Shown here piece by piece: positions 47,569 through 59,774 of a stretch of DNA of 64,000 nt; position 1 is the stretch's first letter, and the number at the start of each line of letters is the position of its first letter. The notes beneath the pieces are model-generated. The model was given only the letters and a program-made list of their open reading frames with translations. It did not search any database and was not told the origin of the DNA. Both the position numbers and the translations under genes were made by a program. The DNA is from Hofstenia miamia (lineage: Eukaryota; Xenacoelomorpha; Acoela; Hofsteniidae): assembly GCA_900660155.1 (NCBI GenBank), contig CABFPE010000356.1:260963-324962 (forward strand), read 5' to 3'.

Positions 47569-50500
47569 GACCATCTTTAATGATTTTTAATGATGCCAGA
47601 TTTAGCAAAACCGACTTTAAAAATCTTTGTGAATTGGGAGGTAAATCTAAGCAAAATTGTAAAACAAAAATTGGTAAATTTGGTCTTGGCTTCAATGTTG
47701 TGTACAATATTACAGATGTCCCAATGGTAGTATCAGACGATAAGTTCTGCATACTTGATCCTCAATTCAAGTGCTTGGATGGTGGTAGGGCGATTAATCT
47801 CCATTCACAAGTGAATAATACATCTGTTGTTGATTCCATAGTCGATCAATTAAGTCCATTTGAGTGCATACAAGATTTTGATCCTAGCATATTTCGACGC
47901 AAAGATTCCTTCTTAGGTACGATTTTTAGACTGCCTTTACGATCTGAAGCGCAAGCTGAAACAAGTGAAATTTCCAAAATTGTTTATAGTTCACAAGAAA
48001 TCACGCGTCTGTTTGATATGATTCACAAAATGGGTGAGTACTTAATACTATTTACTAGAAACGTACGAGAAATTAGAGTATCCAAGTTAGAGAAAGATGA
48101 TAGTACTCTAAAACACTTACTTTCATTTACTCGAAAAATAAGTAATATTGAAAATCTTTCATCAAATGCTACCCTATTATATCCAAATTTATTATCAGAG
48201 GCGACAGAATGTACCTATGAAGTGAACATCATTAAGCCAGGAAAAATACAAAGGAAGTACATTGTTTCCGCATACTCTCAAGAGCAAAATAATAAGCAGA
48301 TAAAAATTTCCTGTACAGCAGCAAGTGTTTCGAATGGTGTTATAAATGCAACGTACAGCAATTCTTTGTTTTGTTTTTTACCACTCCCTGTTGATTGTGC
48401 GCTTCCCTATATTCTAAATGGAAACTTCGAAATCTCATCATCCCGACGAGACATAACCATGAAGACTATTGATGACAAAGAGACAAAGGGGGACTGGAAT
48501 ATTGACCTAATTCAAAACTATTCAGTGATTGCTTTATTCAATTTACTAAATGCAGTCAAAGCATTTCTCAATGATCCTGAAGATGTTTACAAACTGTTTC
48601 CAGTTGAATCTGATAAGGTATCGCAAATTGTCATTGAAAAATTCTACAGGATGTTGCCTTCTACAGATTTTGAATTATTTCATACGTTTGCTGGCTATCA
48701 AAGTTTCTCTCACATTAAAATTATTGATAATGACATTGAATTTCATATGCAAAAAAAAGTTAAAAGTCTTTTTGACGCCTTGCATCAGAAAGGGTTAGTG
48801 CCCTACTGCATGATTATTTTTCCTTCAGATATTTTGAAGAAAATAAGGTGTTTGTTATATAACACGTTTATACTATCTTTTTCGGAATATTTTCGTTTAA
48901 TTGTGGAAAATGTGCAAGTTTTGAATTATAAAGATGTTGAAGAAATTATGTTTTTTTCCTTTACTTCACACGCCATTTTAACTGATCACATACTTATGCA
49001 ATACTCTTGCATTAAAACAAATCATGGATTTTTCAAACCATCACAAGTAGTACATCCTTATGGGCGTATAGCTCCATTGCTATACTTTACTGATGATTAT
49101 TTTCCATATCCAGAGTCTCTTTTATGGAATGATTCTACTTATAAAGGAAAATGGTTTTCAATAGGCATGATCACAGACAACTTAAATGCAGGAGTCATCA
49201 ATGAGTGCTGGAAGAACTTATTCACCATTCAAGATTACTCCAAAGCAGTTAACCGAGCAAAACAATTCTTTTTTGAGTTGAATAGGTTTTGTCAACACAA
49301 TGACGTTGATTTCTTCAAAGTGCCAGTTTTGAAACAGAATGAACTTCAATGGGTACACCCAAGTGAGTGCTATGCCAACTTTTATAAAAATGCAATTGAT
49401 TTAGCATTTCCCATATATGATGTTGTTGCCCTTGATATTAAATCATGTCATTCTTTAATGTCAAAAATATCATTGATGAAACCACCTTCTATAAGTCACT
49501 TGGAACATAACATTTCTTTGTTAAGGAAAGCAAATGATCTCGAGTTTCATGAAAAAGTGAATAAATTTGTGTTATTCATTGAGTATTTAATCAACAATGG
49601 CATTTTCTTAGATCTGAAAGACAATTTTTGTATTCCTAATTCAGATTTTGGATTTTCATCAATTAAGAACCTATCTTTAAATAGGAGTGATTGTAGTATT
49701 GGTAATATACTTACTGTTATATATCCTCTGTCACACAAAAACATTGAAAACTATTTACTTCATATGGGTGCAATGCATCAGTTTTCTGTTGACAACTACA
49801 TTGATGTAATAAACAATTATCCCACAAATGAGGTAAATGAACCCGTTTGTAATCAGATTATAACTGCATTGCAATATTTATACATAAGATATAAAAATGA
49901 AACATCAGGTATAGGTTTTATTCGTGTCCCTTCACGCTTAGGCGTTCTGACTGCATCTACTAACCTTTGCATTAATGATTGTCCATGGCTTCAATCCGAA
50001 TCATTTAGCAATACCTGCCATGAAATGATTCCTCCCATAGTGGCACATCATTTTGGTGTGAAAACACAAAGACACTTTCAGTTAGATGCTGTAAGTAGGC
50101 CTTTAGGGAAACCATTTGGACAAAGTGAATCTCTCACTAATCGCCTAAAACGAATTGCCAGTCAATACTCTGACAAAAAAGACTTATACAAAGAAATGTT
50201 GCAGAATGCTGATGACAGTGGTGCTAGCTTTCTTCACATTGTTTTAGATAAAACAACATATAATAAAGAAAGAGTAATTGCAGAAGGTTGGGAAATGTTT
50301 TCAGGACCTGCTTTATTATTCTATAATAATGCTTGTTTCACTGAATCGGACCTACAAGGCATTCAATCACTTGGTGAAGGATCAAAGCAAACAGATTACA
50401 ATAAAATTGGAAAGTTCGGAGTTGGGTTCAACTGTGTTTATCAAGTTACAGATACACCACAAATCTGCACTCAACTTGATAATCATGGTTGTGGTACCTT

Positions 50501-53500
50501 AGGTGTTTTTGATCCTTTGCACAATGTAGTTAAAAGCGGATCTCCTGGTGTTTTGATTGATTTGAGTCCCAAATTCATTGCAGAACACATTGATTCATTT
50601 GAATGCTTACATTTCGAAGCTTTGCCTTGCTTAGAAGGAGGTACCACATTTCGTCTGCCATTTAGAAAAACTAGCTCAAATTTGTCTGAAATCATTCCTG
50701 TAACTGAAGATTTTGAAAAAGACCTGATTACGTTTTCAAATACTGTGAGTGAAACAATGCTTTTTCTGAAAAATATCAAGTGCATCAAAGTCTCAGTAAT
50801 TGAAAATTCAAAATGGAATGAAATTACTATTGCTAAAAAAAATATTGAAACAACAAGAAATTCACCATCATTATCATTATACAAAGCAAGTGTAAAAGGT
50901 CACATTTGTAACAAAGAATTTACAGATAAGTGGATTGTATCTGAAAGTGAAATTTTTTCTACAAAATTCTTACGTATGATGAAAGGAAGTGTTGCATTAT
51001 GCTTATCTAAAAAAATATCACCAGCACTTTATTGTTATTTACCACTAAAATCAAGATCGGGTTTATTTAGAGGTATGTCTCCTCCAATAAATTTTAATGG
51101 GGAGTTTATACTCAATGAGTCACGCAGCGATTTATTTCTTGATCACCATGATTCAAAGTCAGCTTGGAATCTGTTAATCTTGAAAGATTGCATTGGTCAT
51201 GCATATTCCAAATTGTTTACAGATGAGGTCGTTTTAAATACTTGGAATTTAAGTAAAGGAAGCATTTATTCGTATTTTCAGAAACTATTTCTGTTTAATG
51301 ACCAGGAATATGACAAATATGATGTCGAGTTCAACATCTGTAAGGGATTATTTCAATATTTACAAAATATGGATAAGCAATTTCTGCCTGTGTTATGCAA
51401 TAGTCAGGTGTCATTTTACAGCCTATCAAATGCTGTTTTTGCCTCATTTGCCTGTTCAAATGATAAGCAATTATTAAGAAATCTCTGCAAAACACTAAAT
51501 ATCAAAATTGTTGGGATGCCATATAGCTTTAAGCATTTTATTAAAATGTGCAATGGAATGGATATTAAAGAGTGCAATTTTGAATATTTGTGCAGAGAAA
51601 TTCAGTGCCAAGAAAAAAGTAATGAAATAGCCCTAGAGAATAGTGTATTCCGTAGCAAGGTTGTGCTTCTAGACTTTCTACATTTCTCATTACATTCGAA
51701 CAACTTAGTTAAAAAGCAAGTAATTCAAATGCTGAAAAAGTTGCCAATATTTCTTTCAAAAAAAGAAGTTCTTTATGATTATGAACATAGACCATTATCA
51801 AGTAGATGCAAATTGTCTGCTATATTTCCAGAGCTTGAGAAAAATTGCTTGGATGAAGAAGTGGAAGAGGTTTTGAGCACATCCTTTAATCTGAACAATT
51901 TATCAGTGTCCGAATTTTGCAAATATTTTGAAAAATATTTTCCCGAACTTTCTGAAAATTCTATTGTTGAGGTTTCAGAGGCTGAATTTATGTCTAAGGT
52001 AGATTGCCTAAGCTTGATATGGAAATATCTGATTTCTGAACCCAAATATCAAGAAGAAGATTGTTTGCAGTCACTATGCTTAGTGCCTGCAAAAAATATG
52101 GTGCAGCATAAATTCGCTTTTTTCTCTTTGAGTTTATCAAGAAATGTCGTTGTGCAGAATTTTGATATTCTGCAAGGTATACATTTTGAAGCAAATTTAG
52201 AACAATGCAAATCTGTTTACAAACTCCATGATTTATTCAAGGAAAGCAATTTGAACAAGCATTTAATAAGTTTTACTTTAAATTACACAAACATTTGCTT
52301 TGAACATATTCTGCATTTCTGCGCTTATCTACATAACAATGGCGAGTTCTTTTCAAAGCCTAGTTGTTGTTACGCCATTCGGAAGTATTTGATCCGAAAT
52401 TATAAAGAAAAATATTTGTCTGATTATGAAAAAAGCATTTTAAAAACTCTTCCTATTCATTATTCTATTGAAAAAAAATATTTACCATTTCATCCATCAA
52501 CCAACTATATGCACAGACCTAATCTTCCTGAAAATGGCATCGCCAGCAACATAAATCTCAATATTTTTCATTGCCAGAGTTTCGAGAAATTCTACAAAAT
52601 CTTGGACGAATCTTTATTCACTCAATCACATGATCATTATTATATAAATGTAGTTTTTCCTAATTTTATTGAAAAAATGAAAATGGACGATGTTGTTATA
52701 CATCTTGCATTCTTAGAGAAATTTGTAAAGTCTCAAAAGAATTCAAGTGAGAAGCAAGAGCTAATGTCTGCATTAGCCAACAAAAGTTTCATTGAAATTA
52801 GTGGAAAAAAATATTTACCACAAGAAGTAGTTTGGGTGGATGAAGAGCAAAAAAATGATATTTGGGCTGGAAAATTTCTTACTCCGAATCACAAATTTAA
52901 AAAGCTGAAAAAGTTCCTCCTTTCCTTAGGTGTCCGTACTGCATGCACAAATGATGAAATCTTGGAGTATGCAAAATATTTGGAAGCATTTTGTCTTAAA
53001 TCTGAAGATGAATCTAATTGTAGTGATGCATTTTTTAAGCAACTACTTCGTCATGCAAACATTGATGAGAAAACAATCATTGCACTGAGTTACTTAAAAA
53101 TAATAGCCAATAAACCATTTGAATGCAATAACAAACTTTGTCGTTTTATTAGTGTGCATGATTCAATTTTTTACAAACCGCCTGAAGTAGATAAAGACTG
53201 CATTCATGACATTGTAAATCTAGCATCTCGTTTGGATGTAAATGTCATTTGCAATGATAGCCACCCTCTGTATGAACTTTATTCTGATAGTTTGATTACC
53301 ACAAAAGAACTAGTAGATTTATTTCTTACAAAAAAACAATTTACTCTCGCACCAATACCAATAGAAGAATCAAGTTTCCAATCGAAGAAATGTTTGCTAT
53401 CATTCATTAAAGTTTGTGCATGCGAGGCTTCTTTTGTAGAAGAACTTCTTTCTAAAAAATGTCCAATCCATCTTTCGGCTGCAGGAATGATTTTTGATGA

Positions 53501-56500
53501 TCCTCAGAAGTTATTTGGTGAATATGACACTTTAAGTAAGTTGTTTCCATCATTGAAGCATTCAATTTATGAGCCAGAGATTTTAGAACAAATTGATTCA
53601 AGGAAAGATTTTAATATTTCTGCCTTTCACAACTACTTTCTAGAAGATTTTCCAAATTTATCAAGAGGTCGTCCGTTTTTAATACCTGATGATAATCATA
53701 AATATTGGATTTCGTTAATTGAATTAATGTGGGAATATATAACAAAGCACTTTAGTGAAGAGGGTATTATGGAAAACCTAACAAATTTGTCATTAATTCC
53801 ATCTACTAACACTAAAAAGAAACTGTATTTACTACCAATTTGCATTTCTGAAAACTGTGCAGTTGTTGGCCAAAATTTTCTGGGAATTGATGCTAAAAAA
53901 TTAAGCTCAGTATATTTCTTATTTAAAAATTTTAAGTCAAAATTATTGCAGCACTGCAGCAATACATACTTCGTTAAGTATTGTTTGCATGAAAGAAGTT
54001 GTGGTTTTGAGAATCTTATTAAATTTTTGGATCATTTACAGAAAAACAATGAATTCAAAGTTAGACATGACACTTGCATTAGAATTTCCAAAGAAGTAAT
54101 TTCAAAAAGTACAGATCAACAAAAGATTTCTAGCTCTTCAAGAGAAATCCTTCTTGAGCTGCCTATCCATAAAAATCTTGCCAGCAACTTAGTTACACTT
54201 AGAAATAAATATTTCTATTTGGTTTACGAAAATCTTCCCAAAAATGGCTTAGAACTACACTTAACAGGGGAAAATAATGAAATGATTGGCTATTCCACAG
54301 AGGAAGAAAGAATTTTTTATCGAAAGCTCGGGGGATTAGAAATGGAAATTGAACAGCTGTATGTGGAGATGATAGTTCCAATATACTTTAAGTCTATGAC
54401 GAAATCAGACATTTATGTACATTTGCGATTTATTCGTGAAAATTTCAATGAAGACAAAGAAAATCTGGATAGATTATCAAGAAGAGCACTCTTTTATGCC
54501 TTAGGACATGCTCCTATTATAGAAGTAGAAGATGAAATGCTTTCAATTTCCGATCTGTTTGATCCAACTATAAAATTATTTAAAATTTTTAGAAGCAATG
54601 TTCTAATGCCTAATGACGTATTTGAAAATATTGAACCTCCCGTAGAATTTCTTCAAAAATTAGGCTTACGTTCTTTCATTGATGAAAAGCTTTTTCTGCA
54701 ATTATGTTATGAACATGAGATACAATGCGCATTGCATTGTACATCAAATCACTTTGATGAGTTTCTCAAATATGCAAACAATAATGAACGAAAATACACT
54801 GAAGATGCATTTAAGAAGCTGCAATCAATAAAAATTCTAAAAGCACAAAATTTCGAACGCTTTGGATATGTAAGCATTGAAAGCAGTTATCCATTTGAAC
54901 TTTATAATTACCTGAAGTATGTAGCACCTATTGCTAGCAAAGCTATTACAAACGAAGTTCGAAAGTTACAATTCGTCTCATTTCTTTCAGACAATGCAAA
55001 CCCAATAAAAATTTTAGAAAATATTAAAATTAGTGTAAGTATAAACGATGTTGCAACAGTCAAGGCATGTATGCAATACATAATTAACCATTCACTCGAT
55101 TATGGGCTGATATATTCTTTGACTAAATTCCCATGCGTATTATCTGAGAATGGTATATGGGTAAAACCACAGCATGTGTCTAGATTTCTCAATTTCAATT
55201 ATGCACCATATATTTACCAAATAAGTGACAACTTCGTCCAGTTTTGGTCCTTAATTCATAAATGTGGCGGAACAGAACAGCTTACAGCAAATCAATGCAT
55301 TCTTGGCTTAAATTTAATAAAGGAAAACAATTGGTTTCTAAAAGATCCAAATGATTCTATTATAGCAAAAAAATTCCTAAACATTATCTGCATGGAGCAT
55401 AAACACATTGATTTTTCAATTGTGGATGGAGTCAGTATTGTTACAAAAGACAGATGTCTACGATCTTCCAGTGATTGTTGGATATGTGATGATCGCTTAC
55501 TCAATAGATACAATATACTCCCTGACTCGGATATTGTCGATCTTGAATTTATTGATCTTACAAAATTTCAAATTATATCTGCAATCAATACATTCCCAGT
55601 TGCTCTAAGACCAAAATTTGTGTCAAAGGAAATTTCTATTGTCCCATCGATAGAAATGTTTGAGGATTACAATGCTGGTGAAGAAAATCAAGAAATTATT
55701 GATATTGTAAGAAATATTCAAAATTCCGATATATTGTCATGCCTAGACCATGTAATCCGCTTCTATATCTTTCATTCTAAGAAAACAGAGCTACATGAAA
55801 CTGAAATTTGTGATAAACTAAGTTTTGTGAATGATATTCACTTGTATCCAGTAAAATACATTTACTTAAAAGTAGAAAGTGATTCGGAGGCACTCAACAA
55901 CGTGAATATTCCCCACGATTTGCATGCAATTTTTAAAGAAACCAACATGAAAAATAGCACTACAATATTTTATTACACTAAATCATGTACAAGAGCAGAT
56001 TTATTCGTTGAATTCTACGAAATTATTTCCATTCCCGAACTTAACCAAGCAGTTTTCGAAAGGCTTTTGCAGACGTCTACTACTGAGGAAAGAAATGATC
56101 TACTAGAGTTATATGGGATTAATACAGACTGGACACATTCAAGGGATGTTCTTGGAGCAAAGGTTAATGAATATTGTACATCTGAGCTTGGCAGAGTTAG
56201 TAAAATTGACTTAGGTCACTATGTTATTGTTAAAAATCAATCAGAAGATTCTTTCCAATATGCCAAGCTGCTTGACATAACTGAGGCTGGTGGTCATGAA
56301 AATGTCGATTCTTTAAAATGTCTGATTGAATTTGAAAATGGGTCATCAACACTAGTTTCAGAAGAGCTTATTTTCTCTCTTCACAAACAACAGGAAGTTG
56401 TTTTTGATTCCATAAATTTTAACCAAAGGTCATTTCAATCTGATTCTACAATTGAACATAATGTCTTGAATGCATACAAAAACGTATTAAGTACAAATCC

Positions 56501-56768
56501 AAATAGAAAATTGATTGCTTCCATCAAAGACAAGATATTAAACATTTCGAATTCTGAATTGGAAAGCAACTTCTTGGAAAATGTTGTAATCAAAATGACC
56601 GACAGTGAAAAGGAAAATATGTGTTTTAGCATCTCAGAAAGCCTCACTTCTTTTGAGGATCAATTTGTTAATGCTGTTAATCATCCAATAGTTATCGAAT
56701 ACACAAACACAAGGCTAGCTGAAAATCGAAAAATAATTGAAGAATTTTCTGAAAATGATTCTGATTAA
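47569..56768 (+). CDS. sacsin-like protein, exon 2 (giant exon, 3065 codons)
   Basis: Uninterrupted over 9.2 kb to TAA at 56766. With exon 1 the protein is about 3134 residues. Known sacsins are much longer (human about 4580) and have ubiquitin-like, three repeat modules, XPC-binding, J and HEPN domains. Here I see the remainder of the first ATP-binding fold (KIGKFGLGFNVVYNITDVP near residues 103-121) and a complete second one (LTNRLKRIASQY, N-box KEMLQNADDSGA from about residue 943, KIGKFGVGFNCVYQVTD near 1015-1031). A long region of weak internal repetition follows, with pieces like FCKYFEKYFPELS and FHNYFLEDFPNLS. There is no HPD motif, so no J domain, and no third ATP-binding fold that I can recognise. 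Near residues 2945-3010 a short all-beta-looking stretch (HYVIVKNQ, YAKLLDI, CLIEFENGSSTLVSEELIFSL) resembles a Tudor/SH3-like barrel, by inference only. Likely a large ATP-dependent scaffold or chaperone-like protein. The gene is intact, so probably functional. Confidence 0.9.
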
Positions 56769-56950
56769 ACTAAGACATGGTTTGGGAAAGCGCTTGCATT
56801 TTTTGTTCATGTAGCGAATGGCTGTATATATTTGTTATTGGTATTATTGTGATGAAACTTATATTGATTTTCACTAAAATACCAGGCCTTAAATGTAAAA
56901 TTATATTCACATTTATTCGGAATAAATTTTTATAATTGCTTCTATTAGTA
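56769..56950 (+). terminator. 3' UTR with polyadenylation signal
   Basis: AATAAA at 56921-56926, about 150 bases after the stop codon of the sacsin-like gene. It is the first canonical signal downstream, so it likely sets the mRNA end. Confidence 0.7.
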
Positions 56951-57248
56951 CTGAAAATATTGGCTATTTATTTGAATGTAAGTCATGCATTAAGAAAGTG
57001 ACTTTGAAATGAAACGATAATTTATTTCCACAAAAAATAGTTATTTCATTTATTTTCCCAATGCATCTCATTTAGATATGTTCTTGAAAGTATAATAATC
57101 TATTACCGTACAATGATGCGAACGACGTTATTAGTTAATATTATTACACAAAACTTTTATTATTGCGCTTCAATTTCAATGATCCATATATGGTATCTAG
57201 CCTTAGCTTTCTGTCCTGCGAATATATATATGTATATATATATATATA
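56951..57248. other. spacer with a (TA)n microsatellite
   Basis: No gene seen. A TA array lies at about 57221-57248 and forms the target of the Tc1 element that follows. Confidence 0.6.
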
Positions 57249-58295
57249 GTTGGCTGCAAAAAAATGAGATTAGAAAAAAGGCATATTACTTTTGAACTAC
57301 AGAACGTAACAACTCAAGAAAGGTAAGATTTTAAAGATACATTAAAGGAATATAAGTAAAAAGCATCAAAGTCTAATTTGTTTTCCTCCTGTAGAAATAA
57401 CTTCATTCAAACGAACTGAAACTGATTTCATTAAATTGGACTTTATTTCAGATGTCAAAATATGTTGACTTTCTTGGATTTTTTCTTTTAAATCAGATAT
57501 ATTTTTCGGATTTTTCTTCTGAACGTCATTTTTCAATATCTGAACACGTTTTCGATTGGAGAAAAATCAACAGAACTTGGTGGCCATTGCAAAAACTGGA
57601 TATTATTTTCAGAAAACCAATTTTTTGTCTTTGCTGACGTGTGCGGGGTTGCTCCGTCCTGTTGGAGTATCCATCCATCATCATATAAAGCATCAGCATA
57701 AGGCATAAATTCAGCTATAATTTGGCAATATCTTTGACTGTCGATTATGGCTTTTCCGTCTAAAATTTTCAAATAAAACCCACGATAGGAAAGTGCTCCC
57801 TAAACCATAATTTTTTGGTCGAACTTTGGAACCGCTTTTGTTGGTCTTGGACATTTCTTTGACGACCACACTTATACTTTGTTTCTGTGCAGTTGAAATA
57901 CGCACTCATGAGTTATCCAAACATCTTCAAAAGTGTAGTCTTTCCAATTTTTCACGAAATTTAATCTTTTATCTTGATGTTCTTTTGTAATCAGAATTTC
58001 AGCTTTCGAAAATAAGTTTATCGAGAAATTTGCGATGTCGCAAAGGCGTTTTCAAGCTGTTTCAACGTTTCCATTACGAAGAAATCAAGTAGAAGCATTG
58101 CAAAGCAAAATTGGTAAGTGTTTCAAATAATTACGAAGTACCAGTTTAATTAATTAACTTTTTTGTTTGACCATTTTAAAGTTCACAAAATTCTCGTTGT
58201 CTTTTATTTTTATAGTTTTCCTCTAAAACGTCTCAATACGTTTCCACAAAGCGTTAAAAAATAGGTGTTCAGTCTCATTTTTTTTTGCAGCCAAC
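57249..58295 (-). mobile_element. Tc1-like DNA transposon, decayed (about 1.05 kb)
   Basis: Terminal inverted repeats of about 24 bases: GTTGGCTGCAAAAAAATGAG at the left and its complement at the right, with one small indel. Both are flanked by TA, the Tc1/mariner target. The transposase reads on the minus strand. It begins near 58180 (MVKQKS) with a decayed DNA-binding region containing stops, then KRLNFVKNWKDYTFEDVWIT (about 57970-57910), where the first catalytic Asp is replaced (ITHEC in place of the usual SDES). Next are LQQDGATPHTSAKTKNWF and DFSPIENVF (57533-57772), giving D34E spacing, the Tc1 signature. A frameshift near 57535 separates the C-terminal tail, which ends GGKQIRL and a stop near 57377. 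The N-terminal region is shorter than in full-length elements. It is inactive. Confidence 0.9.
57533..57772 (-). pseudogene. Tc1 transposase catalytic domain, longest open piece
   Basis: About 79 codons from KILDGKAIIDSQRYCQII to SPIENVF. The second Asp (QQDGATPH) and the Glu (PIEN) are kept, 34 residues apart. It is part of the decayed element around it and is listed because the domain is diagnostic. Frameshifts and stops on either side show that it is not expressed as a full transposase. Confidence 0.88.
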
Positions 58296-58640
58296 TATAT
58301 ATAAATTAGTAATATGCGGGTAGAGCTTTTTTAATGCCACACCCACCCTACAAAAAATACTTTATTACCCGTACTCACCCATGCCCCAAATTTCCTATCC
58401 GTACTCACCCATACCCGAAAATAAAATTTTCTTTGCTACTATTAATCAATTTGACAATTTTCAGCAACATTTCAAACAGAACTCACATTCATTATATGTT
58501 AATTTCCTAAAATTCTTTAACAAATATTTATTTTGATATCGGGTGCCCGCACCCGCACATCAGCGGCCTGTCTAAATGCGGGCTTCAGCCCACCTAATTC
58601 TTTTATTTTAGTCCACCTAATGGAGTAGGGTGACCACCCG
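58296..58640. other. GC-richer transposon-like stretch, unclassified
   Basis: Contains ATATGCGGGTAGAG at the left and CCCGCACATCAGCGGCCTG near 58550-58576, whose reverse complement begins CAGGCCGCTGATGTGCGGG. The two could be worn inverted ends of a hAT-like MITE cut at its left by the Tc1 insertion. Two tandem words CCGTACTCACCCAT lie at about 58369-58412. No frame or target duplication supports a firmer call. Confidence 0.35.
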
Positions 58641-58729
58641 AAGTGGGCAGAATTGACCAGCCTCAGAAAAAACTGTGAAAATGAAATAAAGCATTAGAAA
58701 ACAATTTTAATTTGTTTTTTATTTAATTT

Positions 58730-59330
58730 TCAATTACACACAGTCATTGCAAATGCATAAGCACATTTTTCACAAGTTTAAATTCCAGTTTCCACATTTT
58801 CAACTCTTGCAAACGCCAAAATTTATATTGACGATATTATTCCAATTACTTGCTCAACATAAGCCAAGTTTCTTTAAAATGGGTGTAAATTGTGCATTCC
58901 TTTGAGAAATAGCAACCTCACTTGTAGGGGTGCCTCAAGATGCATTTTCATCGATATTTGTCTTTCGGAACTGCTCCGCCAACTGAAGTGTAAAGTTTTT
59001 CTTCAAAATCTTTTTTCTCGTCTTTTTATGAGATCCCTGGCATTAATAGATGCTATATCAAGCATATAACCAAACTTTCCAAAGCATTGCAGCAGCCTTG
59101 GTGCTGTAAAGTCGCGCCATTTGATCCACAAAAATGCTTTTGGTTTCATAAAAAATCTGGAGTTTTATAATTATGGAGTATTTGAAATCATTTGACTACA
59201 GAATTCTTTTCTATTTTCTTGCAGTGTACCAACCACAGCTGCGTTTTTCCTTAAAAATAGTGTAAGTCTGAAAGATGTGAAAAACAGTATATGTTCCTTT
59301 CCAATTATATTTAAGGCAAGAGTTTTAAAA
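58730..59330 (-). mobile_element. piggyBac-type transposase remnant
   Basis: On the minus strand one frame reads, in order, FFTSFRLTLFLRKNAAVVG followed by TLQENRKEFC (about 59310-59190), corresponding to the DN(F/Y)FTS and G(T)xRKNR motifs of piggyBac transposases. Then comes KFGYMLDIASINARDL (about 59085-59035), corresponding to the conserved F-x-MLDI-x-x-NA segment, followed by RREKRF. Near 58780-58735 TCEKCAYAFAMTVC resembles the C-terminal Cys-rich domain. Several stops interrupt it, and the N-terminal half and the inverted ends were not found. It is decayed. Confidence 0.72.
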
Positions 59331-59742
59331 CATTTGAACCTTTCTCAAATTCGCCTCTTGTTTGGCAAGATAAAGACATAATATCTACCATATATTTACT
59401 TTTTTTCACTGGATGATTCATAGTTGGCACGTAATTTGAGCTCAAAGAATGAAATAGATAAAATCTTAGGCTTTATAGTGTTAATGTCATTATAGACTAA
59501 AGTGGTCTCATATTACAATCGGAAGCAAAGTGTAGTGAGTAAAGACCTTGCAAGAGATCATAAATTTCCCTAAAATTTCAAGATAAATTGCATAGGTTTT
59601 TTCAATAATTTCCCAATTTCAGACAACATGGCATAACAATATGACATTTTATAGTACTCTAAATTAGGACATCAGGTTGAACAGAGGCCAAGTAGTTAGT
59701 TAAACTCGCATTCTCACTTTGGTGTTGTTACGTAGTTTTATA
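59331..59742. other. non-coding stretch
   Basis: No clear gene. The first 80 bases may still belong to the piggyBac remnant. The remainder shows nothing recognisable. Confidence 0.4.
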
Positions 59743-59772
59743 ATAATAATAATAATTATTATTATAATAATA
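59743..59772. repeat. (TAA)n/(TTA)n microsatellite
   Basis: ATAATAATAATAATTATTATT-type array directly before the first recognisable codon of the LINE. A similar array lies at the 3' end of the LINE. Confidence 0.9.
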
Positions 59773-59774
59773 AT

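Noticed and set aside
50100-56765. Third ATP-binding module in the sacsin-like protein
   Set aside because: Apart from the modules at residues 7-135 and 920-1040, I find no further pair of QNADD-type and GKFG-type motifs.
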